In this document: piece by piece, positions 13,229 through 19,517 of the stretch
How positions within the stretch are numbered: position 1 is the first letter of the stretch
Layout: the number at the start of each line of letters is the position of its first letter
Source: Dinoroseobacter sp042096155
GTDB lineage: Bacteria > Pseudomonadota > Alphaproteobacteria > Rhodobacterales > Rhodobacteraceae
Assembly (NCBI GenBank): GCA_042096155.1
Contig: JBELMC010000055.1
Span: 1 to 19,517, forward strand
DNA: 19,517 nt
Reading direction: 5' to 3'
The notes under the pieces: generated by a model
What the model saw: the letters and a program-made list of their open reading frames with translations, nothing else
The model's database searches: none
Told to the model about the DNA's origin: nothing
Translations under genes and position numbers: made by a program

Positions 13229-14758
13229 TCAGGCGATCGAGGCTTTGTCTTTACTGTCCGTCACCGTCTCAATGATTTCAGCGGTCTGTGGGATGTCTTG
13301 CGTATTTGTCGGCGATATCGATACAGGTTCTGACACGTCTTCGGAGACAAGGATTTCAGAAGCTGGTGTCGGCTGATCTTCGATTTGGCCAACGATAAGC
13401 GGCAACATCTCGGCGGAGTTAAGAAGTGCCATTTCGGTTTTCGGCGGCTCGACCCAGCTGAGCGTATCGAAAGCACCACAATTCGAGCAGACCGGCACCC
13501 AGTCACTATGAATATTGTGGCATTTTTCACAAGTCCATTGCGGCCCGCGCGACGCAGTCAAGGCTTTTGCCAACCACGCGCGGACCAGCGAATCTGGGGC
13601 CCCTTCGCCGCGCTCTATTGCCGCCATTATCGTCAACGACCGCGCTGTGGGCGCGGTCTCGTGCAGATCCCCTAGCGCGCGCCGCGCCGCTGGGAAGATC
13701 TCAGCGGCGATGTTCAACTCTGCTTTGAGCATCTTGGTCTCAGGATCATCGGGCCGCAGCGTCACTAACGGCGCGAACCGCTTGTTGCGTTCGGTGCTTG
13801 TTTCGTGTGTGTTAATCTCCGCGAAGGCCGCCGCAAGGTCGGGATGCGGCGCATGTTCCCACGCTTTCTTCAGAATTTTGACCGCGTTTTTGGGTTTGCC
13901 GATGTGCACTTGCATTCGGGCTGCCAGCGCAGCGGCTGGCACCAGATGCGGCGCCAGTCGGTTGGCTTCGGTGGCACACGCGGTTGCTCGCTCCAGATCA
14001 TCGGCGTTGAGGGCATCACGCGCCTCGGCAAACGACAAGACAGCATCGCGTCGTTTGTGGATGTCGCGCGGCAACGCCCCCGATTTCAGCTTTGCCGCCA
14101 AAGTTTCCCGCGCCCCTTTCCAGTCATCATGTTCGGCTTGAAGTCGCAACAAAACGTCCTGGGTTTCGTCGTGCTTTGGCTTTAACGCAAAAGCTTTTTC
14201 CGCAAGTTTCCAAGCGGTCGCAGTATCGCCTTGAGAAAGTTTTTGCTTCATTATTCCGCGTATACCGACAAATCGCGTGCGTTCATCTTGGAGCAAGCGC
14301 TTGTAGACCTCTTCGGCCTTGAGAGTGTCACCCGCCATCTCGGCCGCTTGGGCCGCAATCAAATTGGTCAGCTCGGGGCGATTGAGGAACTTCTCAGCGC
14401 GTGAGGCTTTGGTCAATGCAAGGCGGCCCTCTCCGGAGGCCAGTGCCATAAGGCCGTCTGCCAACGCCTCAAAGCCGCGCCGTTCGCGATTGCGCAAAAA
14501 GAAGCGCGAAATCGCGGTTTCATCCCCATTGAAAAACTTCAGCACAGCGATGCACAAACCGACCAGTCTAAACAACAGCCAAATCGCCGCGAGCAGCAGC
14601 ATTGCAAAAATGACCGCGGCCAGAGGAAAAAACGTAAACTCAGTCGCGCCAATTGACATGCGCACGACCCCATGGGTTTCAAGCAAAAGTCCCGCGCCGT
14701 AAGTCAGTGCGGCGACGAGAGAAACAAAGATTAGGATTTTCAGCAGTGACCACGCCAT
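13229..14758 (-). CDS. hemY: HemY-like membrane protein with TPR region and zinc ribbon
   Basis: This 509-residue inner-membrane protein carries the HemY N-terminal domain, with two membrane segments (about 5-25 and 45-70), followed by a helical TPR-like region to about residue 400. Cysteines 410, 413, 424 and 427 (CEKC...CSNC) form a rubredoxin-like zinc ribbon, then an acidic, low-complexity tail. It is not the HemY protoporphyrinogen oxidase of Bacillus; its exact role is unsettled, and in enterobacteria the homologue is linked to heme synthesis by sharing the hemCDXY operon. Here it also follows hemD, through the mitofilin-like gene, with 10 bases between the two. The ATG at 14756-14758 has a GAGGG site. 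Confidence 0.9.
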   Translation of the reverse strand: MAWSLLKILIFVSLVAALTYGAGLLLETHGVVRMSIGATEFTFFPLAAVIFAMLLLAAIWLLFRLVGLCIAVLKFFNGDETAISRFFLRNRERRGFEALADGLMALASGEGRLALTKASRAEKFLNRPELTNLIAAQAAEMAGDTLKAEEVYKRLLQDERTRFVGIRGIMKQKLSQGDTATAWKLAEKAFALKPKHDETQDVLLRLQAEHDDWKGARETLAAKLKSGALPRDIHKRRDAVLSFAEARDALNADDLERATACATEANRLAPHLVPAAALAARMQVHIGKPKNAVKILKKAWEHAPHPDLAAAFAEINTHETSTERNKRFAPLVTLRPDDPETKMLKAELNIAAEIFPAARRALGDLHETAPTARSLTIMAAIERGEGAPDSLVRAWLAKALTASRGPQWTCEKCHNIHSDWVPVCSNCGAFDTLSWVEPPKTEMALLNSAEMLPLIVGQIEDQPTPASEILVSEDVSEPVSISPTNTQDIPQTAEIIETVTDSKDKASIA

Positions 14759-14768
14759 CGCAGAGCCC

Positions 14769-15935
14769 TCAGTTTTCCGTCAGAGCGCTGTTGAGCGCTG
14801 AAATAGCGACAAGTGCTGTTTGCCGCGCAGAGGCGAGATCAATCCACGATTGCATCGCAGCGCGGCCTTCCGCAGGCAAGGTTGCTAATTCGGTCAATAC
14901 CGCATCCATTCGCCCAGTGCGCAAAGCGGCTTCGGCACGCGACAATATGGCGTCGGGATGATCACCTTCTCGTGCTTCAAGCGATCTGGCCCCAACTTGT
15001 GATCGTAGAAATGCGGTGAATCGCTCGCCCATGCTGCCGCCCATGGTCGCTTTGACGGATTCGACCAAACCAACACGGGCAGCGGCACCATAGGAATTTT
15101 GCAACGCCAGAAGGGTCGGCACTCCTGTGCTCGCGACTGCGTCCAAACCATCGGGCAACGCCGCACCCCTGACGCGAAGCGCATCCAATACATCATCAAA
15201 CGGGACCCCCGTTTCGACCGCAGCAGCCAGTTTGGCAACACTGGCTTGACGGGCCGCACGCTCGGCGCGCTCAGCAGCCTCGGCCTGCGCATCGACGGCA
15301 CGCGCTTCGGCTTGAGCAATTTTCGCGGCCGCTTGAGATGCAATTGCAGCCAGCTCGGCCTGGACTGCGGCATTCTCTGTGCGCTGATCTTCCAAAGCGG
15401 CCTGCATCTCGCTCAGCTGAGCCGCAACAGTGCTGTTGGCAACGCCGCCTTTACCGACTGCATCAACCCCGGCAATCTCTTCCAAACGAAGGTTCATTTC
15501 GGCCATTGCGCTTTCCAGCAACACCAGCCGCTCGCTCAGGCGATCTAGCCCACTGAGATCAACCACCGGGGCTTCGATAACCGGCGCTGGCGCGTTTTGA
15601 AGCGCATTCAGAGCGCCTTCCAGCGCTTCGAGCCGCGCCTCATCAAATGGTATTTCGGGCTGCGGCATCGCAAAATACATCACGCTTGCGCCGATCACTG
15701 CCGCCGCCACACCGCCGACGGCAAAACCCAAGCGAGGCGGCCATCCGGGCTTGTCGACAGAGGCATCGCTGAGCTGGGAGATATCCGACAGGTCCGAATG
15801 CTCGAACGGTTTTTTTTCATCGACCAAAGCCGCATCTTCAAAAGGCGTATCTGGTGTCTCAGCCTTGGCTTTCGTCTCGGCGGGGGCCTCGGGATCAAGA
15901 TCGGGTGTGTCAGCGTCTGATGTCTTGTCGGACAA
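14769..15935 (-). CDS. Mitofilin-like coiled-coil inner-membrane protein
   Basis: This 388-residue protein has an acidic cytoplasmic N-terminus (1-65), one membrane segment (about 69-89, LGFAVGGVAAAVIGASVMYF), a long Ala/Glu-rich coiled coil (about 95-245) and a C-terminal helical domain resembling mitofilin (Mic60). Alphaproteobacterial proteins of this kind are encoded between hemD and hemY and are viewed as Mic60 relatives that shape the inner membrane. The start is set at TTG 15933-15935, because GAGGAAG lies about 5 bases upstream and the homologous part begins after it; a second non-ATG start at 15977 would add 14 residues. It is 65 bases downstream of hemD on the same strand. Confidence 0.82.
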   Translation of the reverse strand: MSDKTSDADTPDLDPEAPAETKAKAETPDTPFEDAALVDEKKPFEHSDLSDISQLSDASVDKPGWPPRLGFAVGGVAAAVIGASVMYFAMPQPEIPFDEARLEALEGALNALQNAPAPVIEAPVVDLSGLDRLSERLVLLESAMAEMNLRLEEIAGVDAVGKGGVANSTVAAQLSEMQAALEDQRTENAAVQAELAAIASQAAAKIAQAEARAVDAQAEAAERAERAARQASVAKLAAAVETGVPFDDVLDALRVRGAALPDGLDAVASTGVPTLLALQNSYGAAARVGLVESVKATMGGSMGERFTAFLRSQVGARSLEAREGDHPDAILSRAEAALRTGRMDAVLTELATLPAEGRAAMQSWIDLASARQTALVAISALNSALTEN

Positions 15936-16000
15936 AGGACTTCCTCGTGTTCTTGGGTGTGCAGAGGTCGATTCCAACCTGCTACGATGTCTGTGTCAGC

Positions 16001-16738
16001 CTATCCTGACAGCGGCAGCCCCTCAAGCGGCTTGGCCAGAACCGCGCGGTAGATCGCCTGTGCCATCAATTCGCCCGTCGGCTTGGCGCAGACATGGATA
16101 GTGCGATAGCGGTTTGACATTAGTCGTGACGCAACTGCATGGCTTAGACAAATCACATCCGTCTGTAATGCCACTGGGCACTCTGCCGCAAAAAGACCCG
16201 CGGTGCGCGGAGAAAAAAGCGGCGCAACAGCCCGAACGCCCTGCGCAAGATGCTGCCGGACAAATTCAGGTAAAGCCTGGGCAATTTGGTCATATACCAC
16301 GCGCTCAGTTATCGGAACCCCTGCAGCCTCCAGACGCGCGGCCACACACCCCCGCGTGTGCGCGCCACGCAAATGCACCAGCGGACCGTCTGGGTGAACG
16401 CTGATCACGCCCTGGACCAAATCGTCTGCATCTCCATCAAAACCAATCGCATGAAGCCCAATCTGACGAGCCGCCAGCATAGTTTGGCTCCCAACACAAA
16501 AAGCGGTCAGGCCAGCAACGGGTTGGCTTTTCAGCGCGCGCACAGCATTCTGAGACGTCAGAACAAGCCCCTTGACCCCATTCAGGTCGCCAACAGAACG
16601 GCAGCTGATCGACAACAAGGGCGCGTAGATCACTTCAACCGCGTCTTGCAGTTCGGTTGGCAACCCGTGAAAGAATCGTTTTGCCTGTTCCATGGGTCGC
16701 GTCAGCACCAGAACAGGCGGGCGGGATTGTGCGGTCAT
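16001..16738 (-). CDS. hemD: Uroporphyrinogen-III synthase
   Basis: HemD closes and inverts ring D of hydroxymethylbilane to make uroporphyrinogen III, the branch point for heme, chlorophyll and cobalamin. The 245 residues match the family length. The family is weakly conserved; recognisable are VLVLTRPMEQAKRF near the start, LVLTSQNAVRAL in the first domain, and the mid-to-late VYDQIAQAL and SPRTAGLFAAEC segments. The ATG at 16736-16738 is preferred because the conserved part starts about 10 residues later; a GGAGG sequence lies 13 bases upstream, longer than ideal. It is divergent from tsaD with 48 bases between starts, and is the first gene of the hemD / mitofilin-like / hemY unit. Confidence 0.88.
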   Translation of the reverse strand: MTAQSRPPVLVLTRPMEQAKRFFHGLPTELQDAVEVIYAPLLSISCRSVGDLNGVKGLVLTSQNAVRALKSQPVAGLTAFCVGSQTMLAARQIGLHAIGFDGDADDLVQGVISVHPDGPLVHLRGAHTRGCVAARLEAAGVPITERVVYDQIAQALPEFVRQHLAQGVRAVAPLFSPRTAGLFAAECPVALQTDVICLSHAVASRLMSNRYRTIHVCAKPTGELMAQAIYRAVLAKPLEGLPLSG

Positions 16739-16786
16739 GGCTGGAATGCTACCTCCGAGCGATGCGATGCACAACCGAGGACACCA

Positions 16787-17881
16787 ATGCCTGCCTTCAC
16801 CATTTTAGGACTTGAGAGCAGCTGCGACGATACCGCAGCCGCTGTGCTGCGCAGCGCAGGTGGCACGCATGCGCAGGTTTTGTCGTCGATCGTCTTTGGC
16901 CAGACCGCGCTTCATGCAGCCTATGGTGGTGTGGTTCCCGAAATTGCTGCGCGGGCCCATGTTGAGAAACTCGATATTGCCGTTGAGCAAGCCCTTCACT
17001 CTGCAAATTTGGCGTTGCATCAAATAGATGCCATCGCGGTTACATCTGGCCCCGGCCTGATCGGAGGCGTGCTCAGCGGTGTGATGTTGGCCAAGGGGCT
17101 CGCGCTGGGATCCGGTAAGCCATTGATCGGAGTGAATCATCTGGCTGGACATGCGCTTACGCCTCGCTTCACCGACCAATTGGACTTCCCCTATTTGATG
17201 TTGCTGGTGTCGGGCGGGCATTGCCAATTTTTGTTGGTCAAAGATGCACAAACCTATCACCGGATCGGTGGTACAATTGACGACGCCCCGGGGGAAGCCT
17301 TTGACAAAACGGCAAAAATGCTCGGCATGCCGCAACCCGGTGGACCCGCTGTTCAAACCGAAGCCACCTTGGGTGACCCGCTTCGGTTTAAGTTTCCAAA
17401 GCCGTTGCTGGACCGACCCGGATGTGATCTCTCGTTCTCAGGCCTGAAGACGGCTCTGGCTAGGGCACGTGATGAAATAGTCACCGCGAAAGGCGGCATA
17501 TGCCCTCAGGATCGGGCTGACCTTTGCGCCGGCTTTCAGGCAGCCGTCGTCGAAATTCTGACCGAAAAATCCCGGCGTGCGATAAAATCCGCCCATGCCA
17601 TTGCTCCGCACTTGACCGGGTTTGCCGTTGCAGGTGGCGTCGCTGCGAACACGATCTTACGCAGCCAGCTTGAGGACTTGTCCATGGCCCACAACCTGCC
17701 ATTTCTTGCGCCACCACTTCGCTACTGCACCGACAATGCTGCGATGATCGCATGGGCGGGGATAGAACAGATGCGCGCGGGATTGACCGATGACATGACC
17801 CTCGCCGCACGCCCTCGATGGCCCCTCGATCAACGCCAAGCCCCGATTCTGGGCTCTGGAAAAAAAGGAGCTAAGGCTTGA
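16787..17881 (+). CDS. tsaD: tRNA N6-adenosine threonylcarbamoyltransferase
   Basis: TsaD, with TsaB and TsaE, transfers the threonylcarbamoyl group to A37 of tRNAs that read ANN codons (t6A). It is nearly universal and usually essential. The 364 residues carry GLESSCDDTAAAV (8-20), the metal-binding His118 and His122 (VNHLAGH), VSGGHCQ, SFSGLKTAL, and the C-terminal GGVAANTILR and YCTDNAAMIAW. The ATG at 16787 follows GAGG by 6 bases; the frame is open further upstream but that part is antisense to hemD. Its stop overlaps the TTG start of gpsA, so the two are coupled. Confidence 0.96.
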   Translation: MPAFTILGLESSCDDTAAAVLRSAGGTHAQVLSSIVFGQTALHAAYGGVVPEIAARAHVEKLDIAVEQALHSANLALHQIDAIAVTSGPGLIGGVLSGVMLAKGLALGSGKPLIGVNHLAGHALTPRFTDQLDFPYLMLLVSGGHCQFLLVKDAQTYHRIGGTIDDAPGEAFDKTAKMLGMPQPGGPAVQTEATLGDPLRFKFPKPLLDRPGCDLSFSGLKTALARARDEIVTAKGGICPQDRADLCAGFQAAVVEILTEKSRRAIKSAHAIAPHLTGFAVAGGVAANTILRSQLEDLSMAHNLPFLAPPLRYCTDNAAMIAWAGIEQMRAGLTDDMTLAARPRWPLDQRQAPILGSGKKGAKA

Positions 17882-18822
17882 AGATCGGGATTATCGGAGC
17901 TGGCGCCTTTGGCAGTGCGCTTGCGATCACACTGGCACACGGGGGGCGCGATATCGTCCTGTGGGGACGAGACGTCTCCGACATGGTGAAATCCAGATCC
18001 GTACCGCGACTGGGCGGAGCCACCGTCCCAGAAAGTGTCATGATCACCGATAGATTGAGTGATCTGAACAATCTTCCGATCTTGCTCTGTGTGCCCGCCC
18101 AATCATTGTTGGAGCTCTTGAACAGACCTGACTTTCCAGCCGCGACCCATCTGATCGCGTGCTGTAAGGGAATTGACCAAGCAACTGGCCGTGGTCCGAC
18201 CGCGATGATCACCGCCACCCACCCTGGCCTGGCAATGGTGCTGACCGGCCCAAGCTTTGCGGCCGATATCGCAAACGGATTGCCCACAGCACTGACGCTT
18301 GCTGCGACCGATATCGAGGCGCTGAGCGCCTTGCAACAGATGATCTCGACGGAGAGCTTGCGTATTTACATCAGCGATGATCCCAAGGGCGCCGAGCTGG
18401 GCGGCGCGCTCAAGAACGTCATTGCTATAAGCTGTGGCTTGGTGATGGGCGCGGGCCTGGGCGACTCTGCGCGCGCAGCTTTAATGACCCGTGGCCTTGT
18501 CGAGATGCGTCGCTTTGCAGATTTCCAGGGTGCACGGCCCGAGACGTTAATGGGCCTGTCCGGCTTCGGAGATCTGGTCCTGACCTGTTCCTCCACACAG
18601 TCGCGCAACTACAGCTACGGTTTTGCATTGGGGCAAGGTCGGATACCGGATCCCGAAAAGACCGTCGAGGGCAAACCGACCGCACAAGCCGCACTGGTTT
18701 TGGCGCGTCGCCACGGCATAGACATGCCAATCACGGCGATGGTATCGCAGATTATAACCGGTGAGCGGACCCTGTCTGACGCCATAACCGCCCTGCTGTC
18801 GCGGGATTTGACAAAGGAATAA
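17878..18822 (+). CDS. gpsA: Glycerol-3-phosphate dehydrogenase (NAD(P)+)
   Basis: GpsA reduces dihydroxyacetone phosphate to sn-glycerol 3-phosphate for phospholipid synthesis, in the cytoplasm. The 314 residues show the dinucleotide-binding GAGAFG near the start, CCKGID, GPSFAADIA, the catalytic lysine in GGALKNVIAI, and GFGDLVLTCSS. The start is TTG at 17878, overlapping the tsaD stop by 4 bases (TTGA); AAGGAG at 17865-17870 with 7 bases of spacing decides it. tsaD-gpsA-yciI-EVE is a tight run of genes on one strand. Confidence 0.96.
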   Translation: MKIGIIGAGAFGSALAITLAHGGRDIVLWGRDVSDMVKSRSVPRLGGATVPESVMITDRLSDLNNLPILLCVPAQSLLELLNRPDFPAATHLIACCKGIDQATGRGPTAMITATHPGLAMVLTGPSFAADIANGLPTALTLAATDIEALSALQQMISTESLRIYISDDPKGAELGGALKNVIAISCGLVMGAGLGDSARAALMTRGLVEMRRFADFQGARPETLMGLSGFGDLVLTCSSTQSRNYSYGFALGQGRIPDPEKTVEGKPTAQAALVLARRHGIDMPITAMVSQIITGERTLSDAITALLSRDLTKE

Positions 18823-18825
18823 ACC

Positions 18826-19098
18826 ATGCTTGTTGCGCTGATCGCACTGGATAAACCCGGATCTATCGACATCCGCAAAGCAAATCGTGACGCGCATTTG
18901 GCCTATCTGAAAGCGTCCGATTGCGTCCATCAAGCCGGTCCATTCTTGGATGCCCAAGGCGGTATGACAGGCTCTCTGATCATTCTGCAGGTCGCGGATA
19001 TGGCGCAAGCCGAAGCATGGGCCGCTGAAGATCCCTATGCCAAAGCTGAACTGTTCAGCAGTGTCACCATGCACCATTGGAACAGAGTGATTGGTTAG
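18826..19098 (+). CDS. YciI-like (YCII domain) protein
   Basis: A 90-residue single-domain protein of the ferredoxin-like YCII fold. Visible family features are the N-terminal strand MLVALIALDKPGS, an Arg/His stretch RDAHLAYLKAS, the AGPFLDAQGGMTGSLIIL hairpin, and the DPYAKAELF motif with the conserved Asp-Pro-Tyr/Phe. The molecular role of most such proteins is unknown; some relatives are dehydrochlorinases or dimeric enzymes. It starts 3 bases after the gpsA stop with an AAAGGA site, and its TAG stop overlaps the GTG start of the next gene by one base. Confidence 0.88.
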   Translation: MLVALIALDKPGSIDIRKANRDAHLAYLKASDCVHQAGPFLDAQGGMTGSLIILQVADMAQAEAWAAEDPYAKAELFSSVTMHHWNRVIG

Positions 19099-19517
19099 TG
19101 CGGTATTGGCTGTTCAAATCCGAACCCTCGGCTTGGTCATGGGACCAGCAAGTCGCGAAAGGCAATCGCGGCGAGGAGTGGAACGGCGTCCGCAACTATC
19201 AAGCCCGTAATTTCATGCGAGAGATGGCACTGGGTGACCGGGGCTTCTTTTATCATTCACAAAAGGAAAAGTCCGTGGTGGGCCTGATTGAGATTTGCGC
19301 GATCTCGCATCCTGACAGCACCACTGATGACCCCCGCTGGGACTGCGTGGACATCAAAGCCATCGGATCTGTACCAAAGCCGGTCTCTCTCGATCACATC
19401 AAGCGAGTGCCCGATCTGGCCAATATGGTATTGGTCAAAAACAACCGTCTTTCTGTCCAGCCTGTCTGGTCTTGTCGCGGTTTAGTTCCGGTCTCTTTCG
19501 AGCAATGTTTGCTATGA
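19098..19517 (+). CDS. EVE-domain protein
   Basis: A 139-residue EVE (PUA-like) protein, a family that binds modified bases in RNA or DNA. The N-terminus RYWLFKSEPSAWSWDQQ, the GVRNYQARNFMREM block, GFFYHSQKEKSVVG and LVKNNRLSVQPV are typical. The start is GTG at 19098, one base overlapping the YciI stop (TAGTG), and it is the only start consistent with the family. After QPV the last 16 residues (WSCRGLVPVSFEQCLL) do not resemble the expected EEW...C.LGG ending, so the C-terminus may be altered. The stop codon is the last three bases of the window. Confidence 0.85.
   Translation: MRYWLFKSEPSAWSWDQQVAKGNRGEEWNGVRNYQARNFMREMALGDRGFFYHSQKEKSVVGLIEICAISHPDSTTDDPRWDCVDIKAIGSVPKPVSLDHIKRVPDLANMVLVKNNRLSVQPVWSCRGLVPVSFEQCLL

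Noticed and set aside
13229..14758. Protoporphyrinogen oxidase (the Bacillus HemY)
   Set aside because: No FAD-binding motif; two membrane helices and a TPR-like region identify the unrelated proteobacterial HemY.

Overview
The window looks like chromosome of a marine Roseobacter-group alphaproteobacterium (Rhodobacterales). This is inferred from gene content: a sulfonate (DHPS/sulfolactate) operon, a Hint_2-type Hint protein with upstream beta-rich repeats, and the housekeeping block hemD / mitofilin-like / hemY divergent from tsaD-gpsA-YciI-EVE. No rRNA, tRNA or CRISPR was seen.

Left part (1-3481): an ABC uptake system split around its regulator. A periplasmic solute-binding protein is on the minus strand, followed by a hairpin terminator and the first codons of a further minus-strand gene (probably a permease) at the window edge. 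On the plus strand an IclR regulator is followed one base later by the MalK/UgpC-type ATPase. A perfect IclR-like operator lies between the divergent genes.

Centre (3478-9370): a low-specificity threonine aldolase, then the operon read right to left hpsN > comD > comE > FMN-dependent 2-hydroxyacid dehydrogenase. Together these could oxidise 2,3-dihydroxypropane-1-sulfonate (DHPS) to sulfolactate, then to sulfopyruvate, and decarboxylate it to sulfoacetaldehyde. The desulfonating enzyme (such as Xsc) is not in the window. A divergent LacI-family regulator has operator-like palindromes over the predicted hpsN -35 box.

Accessory stretch (9405-13228): pobA (4-hydroxybenzoate 3-hydroxylase), a gene-free stretch with nested inverted repeats and a palindrome inside a promoter, an open reading frame that aligns end to end with small serine recombinases but has lost the catalytic serine and several arginines, and one base later a 481-residue protein with three beta-rich repeats and a C-terminal Hint domain. 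Base composition from about 10,680 to 12,950 looks more AT-rich than the flanks. A 279-base gap without a recognisable gene follows.

Right part (13229-19517): conserved core genes. hemY, a mitofilin-like coiled-coil membrane protein and hemD run leftward; tsaD, gpsA, a YciI-like gene and an EVE-domain gene run rightward with short overlaps or gaps. The EVE protein has an atypical C-terminus exactly at the window edge.
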